A stretch of 5,490 bases of DNA from Candidatus Nitrosopumilus sp. (GTDB taxonomy: Archaea; Thermoproteota; Nitrososphaeria; Nitrososphaerales; Nitrosopumilaceae): positions 1 to 5,490 of the forward strand of contig JAEMQG010000176.1 of the NCBI GenBank assembly GCA_022758935.1, read 5' to 3'. The notes under the pieces are model-generated. The model did not search any database, was not told the origin of the DNA, and was given only the letters and a program-made list of their open reading frames with translations. Position numbers and translations under genes: made by a program. Shown one piece after another: positions 1 to 4,727 of this stretch; positions within the stretch are counted from its first letter, which is position 1; each line of letters begins with the position of its first letter.

Positions 1-1173
1 ACCATCAAAGGTTTTGTCGTATTCTATTGTAGCTCTTCCTTCGTTGAAAGTTTCACCTTTGCCCAGTCCGTATGATAATCCCACGTGGGCAATGTTGTCT
101 GGGCCATTGTTTTCATAGATTTTTAGTCTGATGGTGTTTAGGTTTCCCACTTCGGTTGTAATTAGCGGATATGGAGTATAGAATTGCTGTACATCAACTG
201 GATTGCCGTTAAATGAAAATCCTTCATCTACTATTCTGTTTAGGTTTTTGTCCAATCCTAGTGTCGGAGGAGCTGATTTGGTACCACCGCCTCCAAGTAA
301 AGCAGCTATGAAATTAAGTACAAGGCCAGGTCTAGTGATTGGACCTCCGGTTCCTGTTCCAGGACTGCGCTCATCTGAATTCAAATCAAATCCTGATGAA
401 AGTCCATTGTAGGTAACAAATATTTCTGCAGTGTTATCATCATTAGGTTCATCAAAAGAAGCTATGATGGAGCCTTTTCCAGGTATTGTGGGAATAATTT
501 GTCCATTGTGTAATTGTCCATCAAGCTCGTCATAAAATGTCAAAATATCACCTTGAGAAACTTGTAATGTTCCAGTAGTATCATCAGTAGAACCAGTAGT
601 TGTAAATTTTAATTGTCCTTCAAATGTGCACGTATTTTCTCCGGTTTCGGTTAGAACTAGTCCGACACCAGCAAGATCTGAATCAGAGTATACTCGGATA
701 CCGTTACCATATCCTCCAGTGGCATCTAGATAAGTGATTGTATCATCAGTATCACAGTTAGATAGAGAATCAGGAATTGTATAAATTAAATTTACAATGT
801 CTGTCGTATGATATCTATAATCTTTAGTAAGAAGAACAAAATTTATTCCAGTAAAGATTCCATCATTAGGTCCTGTCTCAGTTAAAGTATATGTTACATT
901 TTCATCCAAGGTAGAAACAACAACATCTATTGTGTCAAGTTTATCATTTGATGTAAAATCACCTTCATCTGTTGCATCGACTCGAACACTGAGAGGAATA
1001 GCCCATGGGAGTTCTCCAGCTAGTACTGTTAATCCTACAGGAAAAGGCGGATCAGATGAACTAAATGGGTCACCATCATAAGTCCAATCAATAGAATTGA
1101 CAGCGTATACATTGTGGGAAGATACTGCAAGAGTCAAGATAATTATAAATAATGTAATATATTTTAAATTCAA
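1..1173 (-). CDS. Secreted Ig-like/beta-sandwich surface protein, N-terminal 391 residues (3' end outside window)
   Basis: The reading frame is open from 1173 to the left edge, so the C-terminus is missing. The start is TTG at 1173-1171: an in-frame stop lies eight codons upstream, a GGAG box sits 10 nt before the TTG, and the 391 residues contain no ATG codon after the start. Residues 1-24 form a signal peptide (Lys4, hydrophobic ITLFIIILTLAV, VYA before the likely cleavage at 24/25), so the protein is exported. Two beta-rich repeats follow, each with a version of the motif LTETGxNxGxFxG: residues 97-109 (LTETGPNDGIFTG) and 174-186 (LTETGENTCTFEG). Cys140 and Cys182 are the only cysteines and could pair. 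Residues 270-300 are a Gly/Pro linker with a hydrophobic patch (LVLNFIAALL). Residues 301-391 are another beta-rich module (NGPDNIAHVGLSYGLGKGE) that I associate with thaumarchaeal secreted proteins. The role is unknown; cell-surface or envelope function is inference. A C-terminal anchor would lie outside the window. Confidence 0.85.
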   Translation of the reverse strand, partial: MNLKYITLFIIILTLAVSSHNVYAVNSIDWTYDGDPFSSSDPPFPVGLTVLAGELPWAIPLSVRVDATDEGDFTSNDKLDTIDVVVSTLDENVTYTLTETGPNDGIFTGINFVLLTKDYRYHTTDIVNLIYTIPDSLSNCDTDDTITYLDATGGYGNGIRVYSDSDLAGVGLVLTETGENTCTFEGQLKFTTTGSTDDTTGTLQVSQGDILTFYDELDGQLHNGQIIPTIPGKGSIIASFDEPNDDNTAEIFVTYNGLSSGFDLNSDERSPGTGTGGPITRPGLVLNFIAALLGGGGTKSAPPTLGLDKNLNRIVDEGFSFNGNPVDVQQFYTPYPLITTEVGNLNTIRLKIYENNGPDNIAHVGLSYGLGKGETFNEGRATIEYDKTFDG

Positions 1174-1183
1174 ATTATATACA

Positions 1184-1187
1184 CTCC
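1184..1187 (-). promoter_or_regulatory. Shine-Dalgarno box GGAG for the TTG-started secreted protein
   Basis: The minus strand reads GGAGTG, with GGAG at 1187-1184, ending 10 nt before the TTG at 1173. It matches part of the archaeal 16S anti-SD complement (GGAGGTG) and supports the non-ATG start. No other start codon in this frame lies between the upstream stop and the signal peptide. Confidence 0.55.
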
Positions 1188-1238
1188 AAAATTATGGAAT
1201 AAGTTACAAAAATTCATATTTTGTTATTTGATGTTATG

Positions 1239-1246
1239 TATTTAAG
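1239..1246 (-). promoter_or_regulatory. Candidate TATA box (CTTAAATA) for the secreted protein gene
   Basis: This is an AT-rich octamer on the minus strand in the 89-bp gap between the cyclase stop (1263) and the TTG start (1173). Archaeal spacing of about 26 bp would put the transcription start near 1216, giving a leader of roughly 40 nt that contains the GGAG box. The whole gap is AT-rich, so other boxes (around 1246-1258) are possible, and read-through from the upstream cyclase gene cannot be excluded. Confidence 0.35.
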
Positions 1247-1262
1247 AATATATTTTAATATT

Positions 1263-1958
1263 TCATTTGTCCAATACGGAATAAACAGGATAAGACAGCT
1301 TAAAACCCAAAGAAAAGTCATCTATTTCTTTAAATTGATAATCTTTGAATTCTTTAATCATTTGAAAAAAATCGCCGCCAATAACAAATTGGTTTTTTGC
1401 TGCAAGGCGATTGATTTTTGAACACATGTTTACTGGTGTGCCCATCATATCAAATCTTTCAGAAATGCTAGTCTTCATTAACAATACAGTACCATAATCC
1501 GCACTAACTCTAAAATCAATATTAGGCAGTCCTTCACTGGATAGTTGTTTAGATATATATTTTTGAGATCGTATCATTTCTAAACTACAATCAACGCAGC
1601 TAGTAAGATCTTTTTTGTACGAATTATCAGAATTAGGAAAATAGTAAAATAGACAATCTCCAACATTTTTAATCACAATGCCGTCATATCTAGAAAGAAT
1701 TTTGGACATGGAGTTTAGAAAGACTTGATAGTATCTGGCTGATCTTATTGGTCCAATTTGTGCAGATATTTTAGAAGAGTTGACCATGTCAACCATCCCA
1801 ACAGCATATCTACTTGATTGAGTCATAAATTCTACCAAGTATTCTGTATATCGCCTGGAATCAGAAGCTGGAATGTCATTTTGCTGATCCATATGCTGCC
1901 TTGATATAGAATATTTAAAAAAATCTTCAGAAGTAATGTGATTCTCTTCTTGTTCCAT
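1263..1958 (-). CDS. Class III adenylate/guanylate cyclase-domain protein, single domain, Arg-to-Lys in the active site
   Basis: A 231-residue cytoplasmic protein with no signal or membrane segment. Residues 1-48 are a hydrophilic N-terminus; the catalytic homology domain spans about 50-230. Visible class III motifs: the first metal Asp, D57, in VGMVDMVN; Lys97 and the second metal Asp, D101, in IKNVGDC; the strand FRVSADYGTV (149-158); and FDMMGTPVNMCSK (169-181). Against the mammalian C1/C2 enzymes, D57 and D101 match the metal Asp pair with the same 44-residue spacing. K97 and D170 match the adenine-selecting Lys/Asp, and N177 matches the catalytic Asn. The expected transition-state Arg four residues after the Asn is Lys181. 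The likely reaction is ATP to cAMP, but activity may be reduced or altered by this change. The ATG at 1958 is favoured by a TATA-like box centred about 26 bp upstream. It is divergent from a second cyclase-domain gene 261 bp away. Confidence 0.85.
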   Translation of the reverse strand: MEQEENHITSEDFFKYSISRQHMDQQNDIPASDSRRYTEYLVEFMTQSSRYAVGMVDMVNSSKISAQIGPIRSARYYQVFLNSMSKILSRYDGIVIKNVGDCLFYYFPNSDNSYKKDLTSCVDCSLEMIRSQKYISKQLSSEGLPNIDFRVSADYGTVLLMKTSISERFDMMGTPVNMCSKINRLAAKNQFVIGGDFFQMIKEFKDYQFKEIDDFSLGFKLSYPVYSVLDK

Positions 1959-1980
1959 GCAGGTTTTACTGGAAAAAATC

Positions 1981-1988
1981 TCTTAAAC
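1981..1988 (-). promoter_or_regulatory. Candidate TATA box (GTTTAAGA) for the single-domain cyclase gene
   Basis: The minus strand reads GTTTAAGA, centred about 26 bp upstream of the A of the ATG at 1958. That spacing places transcription initiation at or next to the start codon, as in leaderless archaeal mRNAs, and no Shine-Dalgarno is visible before this ATG. The box is a partial match to the archaeal consensus. Confidence 0.4.
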
Positions 1989-2097
1989 TCTACTTAGCTA
2001 TTTTGATAATTCTTTAGCTTTAAAGTAAATCACTGTTTTTGAGAGAAAGACATCAATAAAATACGTGAAAGGAATATTTGATAAAAATCAGTAGGAC

Positions 2098-2105
2098 GGA
2101 GGTGA
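2098..2105 (+). promoter_or_regulatory. Perfect Shine-Dalgarno GGAGGTGA before an 11-codon ORF
   Basis: GGAGGTGA is fully complementary to the CACCUCC-type 3' end of archaeal 16S rRNA and lies 4 nt before the ATG at 2110. It is the strongest ribosome binding site in the window, while the larger genes here rely on weak or no SD. This makes the tiny ORF behind it worth attention. Confidence 0.55.
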
Positions 2106-2109
2106 AATC

Positions 2110-2145
2110 ATGGGAAGAGGAAGTGGAAAAATAATTTCTGGCTAA
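2110..2145 (+). CDS. 11-residue mini-ORF (MGRGSGKIISG): possible leader peptide or gene remnant
   Basis: ATG at 2110 and TAA at 2143-2145 encode MGRGSGKIISG. The only evidence for translation is the perfect GGAGGTGA four bases before the ATG. The peptide is basic and glycine-rich; GRGSGK superficially resembles a nucleotide-binding loop but is far too short to fold as one. It ends 74 nt before the second cyclase gene on the same strand, so it could be a translated leader in that transcript. Alternatively it is the intact 5' end of a gene whose remainder has been lost, since all plus frames are closed soon after 2145. I do not recognise the peptide. Confidence 0.35.
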   Translation: MGRGSGKIISG

Positions 2146-2160
2146 TTTAAGCTAAAATTG

Positions 2161-2177
2161 TGATATTAGAAATATCA
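2161..2177. repeat. 17-bp palindrome TGATATT-AGA-AATATCA, candidate operator
   Basis: Two perfect 7-bp inverted arms flank a 3-bp centre, 43-59 bp upstream of the second cyclase ATG. The geometry fits a site for a dimeric helix-turn-helix regulator. It lies just upstream of where a leaderless promoter for the 2220 gene would sit. In AT-rich DNA a 7+7 match can arise by chance, so the operator role is inference. Confidence 0.35.
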
Positions 2178-2188
2178 TTAAAAATAAG

Positions 2189-2200
2189 TTAATTAATTTA
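2189..2200 (+). promoter_or_regulatory. Weak candidate TATA element for the two-domain cyclase gene
   Basis: TTAATTAATTTA is centred about 25 bp before the ATG at 2220. No Shine-Dalgarno precedes that ATG (CTCTAGTAG), which fits a leaderless transcript. The match to the archaeal box is weak, and the gene might instead be read from a promoter upstream of the mini-ORF. Confidence 0.25.
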
Positions 2201-2219
2201 CTTGATTCAACTCTAGTAG

Positions 2220-3629
2220 ATGTCCAAATCCAAAGGTCTCAATAAACCAGATGTTATGGAAAATATTGCAGAAATTCTTGGTATTTTAGAAGAAAAAAAT
2301 TTAAGCAAAGATTGGCTGCTAGGTGAATTAAAAAAACATAAAATAAAATCAGATGTATCTTCAAATAGCTATCAAATCTTAAAAAATTGCAATCCTGAAA
2401 AAATTCAAAAAATTCTTGATATCCTAAAAGAGGATTTAGCAATAAAGGATGTTAAAACCCTTACAAGAACACTGCATTGGTTTTTTATTGATATTGTATC
2501 AAGTTCTGATCCAAATTTACCAGTCAAAAGCCAGGCAAGGAAGATTTATGCATTAAATGAACTAATTCTAAGAACAGATATTTTCAAAAAAGAGAAATTA
2601 GAATATCTAGATATTTTAACGACTGGTGACGGAATGGCAGTAGGTTTTTCAGATAGTCCAGAAAAACCACTACGTCTTGCAATAGAGTTGCATAAAGCAT
2701 TAAGAAAATTTAACAGTACTCAAAAAGAAAAAGACAAAATTATTATCAGAATAGGAATGGATACAGGACCTGTTTATTTTATGAAAGGAATAAAGGGAGA
2801 AATCTTTTGGGGTCCTGGATTAATCATGGCAAAAAGAGTCATGGACTTGTGTGGACCTAACCAAATTTTTGCATCTGAAAGAATTGCAAAGGACTTGAGA
2901 AGTTTATCAGAGGAAAACAAAGCTACCATGCATCCTATTGGAGAATATGAAATAAAGCACGGTAAATTATCAATTTATAATATTTTTAGCAAAGAATTTG
3001 GGAATAAAGCAATTCCAAAGAAAGGAAAAATATTGAAATCAGTTGAAGATAATTTCAAATTACCAAACTTTGAATTCAATAGTGTAGAAGTTCGTTTAGA
3101 AATTACTGATTCTAAATCTATGATGACTCATCATACTTGGATTTGGGATGTAAAAAATATCTCTAAAGAACCTCTACGCGCAATTTTTTATTCTCTAGGT
3201 GGAGATTTGCCAAAAGATTTTTCAGATCTTAATGTCAAAATTACAGATGAAAATAATAATAGACTTGAAATTATTAGTTTGGATGTAAACAAGTCTCTTG
3301 AAAAGTCATTTTTTGTTAAACTAGCAAGGCCTGTCAGAAAATATCAAAGTGGCAGATTAATAAAATTGGAATATGATTGGGAAGAGCCAGAGAGAAATTT
3401 TGTATATGGGTTTTCATCTAAATCTAAAAAATTTAGATACTTTTTTACCGCACCAAAAGATCTTCATATAAAACATAGAATTTTAGAGACCGTGAGGGAT
3501 CTTGGTGAGAAACGCAGAGCAGAACCTCCTGCGAATGTGAAATACTTTGATGACCGTACTGAAATAGTTTGGGAGACTGCAAAGAATCACAAGATACAAC
3601 CTCATGATACATTTGAGTTTCAGTGGTAA
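2220..3629 (+). CDS. Divergent class III cyclase-homology protein with unrecognised beta-rich C-terminal domain
   Basis: A 469-residue soluble protein in three parts. Residues 1-80 are charged and mostly helical. Residues 83-260 are a class III cyclase homology domain: WFFIDIV (first metal Asp, D91), TTGDGMAVGF (second metal Asp, D137), IIRIGMDTGPVYF (175-187) and FWGPGLIMAKRVMDLCGPNQIFAS (196-219). Conserved Arg206 fits the transition-state Arg. The Asn four residues before it is Ile202 (ATC), the base-selecting Lys is replaced at Leu133, and the Asp three before Gly198 is Ile195. Substrate choice is therefore not canonical, and the domain may be inactive, regulatory, or need a partner. Residues about 285-469 are rich in predicted beta strands (VRLEITD, WIWDVKNIS, LNVKITDENNNRLE, LIKLEYDWEEP) and may be a ligand- or partner-binding sandwich; I cannot name the family. 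The gene is divergent from a single-domain cyclase gene and convergent with the regulator at 3637. Confidence 0.82.
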   Translation: MSKSKGLNKPDVMENIAEILGILEEKNLSKDWLLGELKKHKIKSDVSSNSYQILKNCNPEKIQKILDILKEDLAIKDVKTLTRTLHWFFIDIVSSSDPNLPVKSQARKIYALNELILRTDIFKKEKLEYLDILTTGDGMAVGFSDSPEKPLRLAIELHKALRKFNSTQKEKDKIIIRIGMDTGPVYFMKGIKGEIFWGPGLIMAKRVMDLCGPNQIFASERIAKDLRSLSEENKATMHPIGEYEIKHGKLSIYNIFSKEFGNKAIPKKGKILKSVEDNFKLPNFEFNSVEVRLEITDSKSMMTHHTWIWDVKNISKEPLRAIFYSLGGDLPKDFSDLNVKITDENNNRLEIISLDVNKSLEKSFFVKLARPVRKYQSGRLIKLEYDWEEPERNFVYGFSSKSKKFRYFFTAPKDLHIKHRILETVRDLGEKRRAEPPANVKYFDDRTEIVWETAKNHKIQPHDTFEFQW

Positions 3630-3643
3630 ATAGAATCTATTTT
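3630..3643 (+). terminator. Convergent gene junction with short palindrome and T-run
   Basis: Only 7 bp separate the two convergent stop codons. ATAGA-A-TCTAT (3630-3640) spans the junction and overlaps the stop of the minus-strand gene; it is followed by TTT, and more T-rich sequence (TTTGTTTTCTT) follows to about 3658. Archaeal termination uses T-runs, so the plus-strand transcript could end here. The 1-nt loop argues against a hairpin terminator. Confidence 0.2.
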
Positions 3644-4443
3644 GCTAATTTGTTTTCTTGAAAGATGTTAGAGTCATTCCATGTATGATTGAAATAATCA
3701 AGACACCAATTATGGAACTGCGGATCCTTACTGTAAAACATTTCGCTTAGATCAGATCCTCCATTCTTTGTAGGAAAAATTATGCATGCTTCTTTCTCAT
3801 TTAGTAGTGTAACTATAGAAATTCTATCTGTCATTTTTCTTTCTAGTATGCCATCTGTAATAAATTTCTGAAAGTTTTTCTTTTGGAATACCTCATTTCT
3901 TTCATCAGGAATTACGGTTAATTCAGAAAAAATTGATTTTATTTTAACTTCAGATTTTAATTTCTTTTCTACAATGTCTATAATTTCTTTAGAGTATGGA
4001 ACTTCAGATAATATATTGAAAATATATTTTTCTGAATTATTGTGAATTTCAGTCCATTTTTCTAATACTTTAACAAAGCCTTTGATTTTTTTATGAACTT
4101 GTAAAGCGCCCAGTCTCTGAATAAATTTAATTTCTAAATTCCCCAAATCATGGTTCTCAAAAAACGTTCTATTATTTGATATAAATGAAAAAGAAGGCAA
4201 TATGTCACATACTACTTTGCCAAAAACTGTGAGAGAGAAATTTGAATTGTTGTCTTTTTCAACTAGTTTATTTTTTAGCATTCGAGTGATATTTCGGTGA
4301 ATTTCAGGAGCTGTTGCGTTTAGCTCCTCTGCGAGTTTAGAAATTGTAAGTTTTTTTTCCAGTAGCAAAAATAGAATGCCTAATCTTTGCTCACTTGCAA
4401 ATTCTAAGAAATCTTCAGCGGTTTTTTGCGCATCAAGATTCAT
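3637..4443 (-). CDS. Winged-helix transcriptional regulator with FilR1/DUF1724-like domain
   Basis: A 268-residue cytoplasmic protein. Residues about 8-80 form an ArsR-like winged helix: FLEFASEQRLGILFLLLEKKL, then LTISKLAEELNATAPEIHRNITRMLKNKLVEK (recognition helix about 45-57), then a wing ending in LTVFGKVV. Residues about 105-260 fit the archaeal FilR1 (DUF1724) module: an ISEV-like stretch NILSEVPYSKEI (143-154), and near the end RISIVTLLNEKEACIIFPTKNGG, followed by a Trp/Tyr-rich terminal helix (FHNWCLDYFNHTW, 243-255). FilR-type proteins are archaeal transcription regulators, and FilR1 is named for a methanogen regulator; the ligand here is unknown. A TATA-like box centred about 29 bp before the ATG and absence of an SD suggest a leaderless mRNA. 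It lies 41 bp downstream of a zinc-ribbon gene on the same strand. Its targets cannot be inferred; autoregulation or control of neighbours is possible. Confidence 0.8.
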   Translation of the reverse strand: MNLDAQKTAEDFLEFASEQRLGILFLLLEKKLTISKLAEELNATAPEIHRNITRMLKNKLVEKDNNSNFSLTVFGKVVCDILPSFSFISNNRTFFENHDLGNLEIKFIQRLGALQVHKKIKGFVKVLEKWTEIHNNSEKYIFNILSEVPYSKEIIDIVEKKLKSEVKIKSIFSELTVIPDERNEVFQKKNFQKFITDGILERKMTDRISIVTLLNEKEACIIFPTKNGGSDLSEMFYSKDPQFHNWCLDYFNHTWNDSNIFQENKLAK

Positions 4444-4467
4444 AGATTTTCATTATAATGACTAATC

Positions 4468-4477
4468 TAAATATATA
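4468..4477 (-). promoter_or_regulatory. TATA box (TATATATTTA) for the FilR1-like regulator
   Basis: The minus strand reads TATATATTTA, close to the archaeal TATA consensus, 25-34 bp before the ATG at 4443. Initiation would fall at or within a few bases of the start codon. This gives the regulator its own promoter in the 41-bp gap after the zinc-ribbon gene, so the two need not form an operon. Confidence 0.5.
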
Positions 4478-4484
4478 CTCAAAT

Positions 4485-4601
4485 TTATGATTCTGGCCAG
4501 TTATTATCACATTTATGACAATAGCCTCTCAAACCGTTGTATCTTGAATCCTCAAAAACAAGGGCCGTAGAACTACAAACTATACATTGAATGAATCTCA
4601 T
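4485..4601 (-). CDS. Small zinc-ribbon protein, 38 residues
   Basis: ATG at 4601 and TAA at 4487-4485 encode a 38-residue protein with two CxxC knuckles: C6-I-V-C9 and C28-H-K-C31, separated by 18 residues (SSTALVFEDSRYNGLRGY). This is the layout of a rubredoxin/TFIIS-like zinc ribbon, expected to bind one Zn(II) through four Cys. The protein ends CDNNWPES; the Trp-Pro end and the central GYC turn are typical ribbon features. No SD is visible, and a weak AT-rich box (CTTATTT) about 24-30 bp upstream would fit a leaderless mRNA. It is short enough to be missed by gene callers. Such ribbons can mediate nucleic-acid or protein contacts; the function is unknown. It lies upstream of the regulator on the same strand and is divergent from ilvE. 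Confidence 0.75.
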   Translation of the reverse strand: MRFIQCIVCSSTALVFEDSRYNGLRGYCHKCDNNWPES

Positions 4602-4727
4602 ATATTATTAGAATGCAATTTGGCAAATAAGATTAGATTAGAAATACAGCTAAAAAATTTCAAATCCAGTTAATTCAAAGCCATCTAAAGATAATTCTTT
4701 AAATTAGTAGAGTATTTTCCCTCTCCT
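4602..4727. promoter_or_regulatory. Divergent promoter region between the zinc-ribbon gene and ilvE
   Basis: This 126-bp AT-rich spacer contains no further reading frame of note. It carries the ilvE TATA box (4698-4705) and, on the other strand, a weak TATA-like box for the zinc-ribbon gene. It also contains AGATTAGATTAGA (about 4629-4641), a short tandem of GATTA. TTCAAATCC near 4658-4666 resembles a tRNA T-loop, but no tRNA can be folded around it. Confidence 0.5.
4698..4705 (+). promoter_or_regulatory. ilvE: TATA box (TTTAAATT) for ilvE
   Basis: TTTAAATT is centred about 26 bp before the A of the ATG at 4728. This is the spacing expected for a leaderless archaeal transcript. No purine-rich SD precedes the ATG; the upstream bases are pyrimidine-rich (CCCTCTCCT). 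Both points support this start over the internal ATG at 4752. Confidence 0.5.

Larger units (their letters stand above)
1959..2219. other. Divergent intergenic region between the two cyclase-domain genes
   Basis: This 261-bp stretch separates two oppositely oriented cyclase-domain genes. It holds a candidate TATA box for the left gene (1981-1988), possible plus-strand TATA-like boxes near 2019-2026 (TTTAAAGT) and 2054-2063 (AATAAAATAC), a perfect Shine-Dalgarno with an 11-codon ORF (2098-2145), and a 17-bp palindrome (2161-2177). No RNA gene or longer reading frame is apparent; the stretch after 2145 has stops in all plus frames. Confidence 0.7.

Noticed and set aside
203..412. 69-codon plus-strand open frame
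   Set aside because: It lies opposite the secreted-protein gene, whose frame is continuous with a signal peptide and recognisable repeats. The Pro/Ser-rich translation looks like antisense of Gly-rich coding sequence.
1221..1421. 66-codon plus-strand open frame
   Set aside because: It overlaps the 3' end of the single-domain cyclase gene antisense and has no domain or ribosome binding site; it is a shadow.
2110..2142. GRGSGK in the mini-ORF read as a P-loop
   Set aside because: Eleven residues cannot form a nucleotide-binding fold, and no continuation is open in any plus frame.
2254..2442. 62-codon minus-strand open frame
   Set aside because: It is antisense to the helical N-terminus of the two-domain cyclase protein. 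The Phe/Leu-rich translation is the usual mirror of Lys/Glu-rich coding sequence.
2220..3629. Pycsar-type antiphage cyclase and effector pair
   Set aside because: No neighbouring gene has an effector with membrane, TIR or nuclease features. The beta-rich C-terminus has no recognisable effector motif, and the surroundings look like ordinary chromosome.
4620..4700. Possible tRNA suggested by TTCAAATCC
   Set aside because: No matching T-stem, anticodon arm or acceptor stem can be paired around it.
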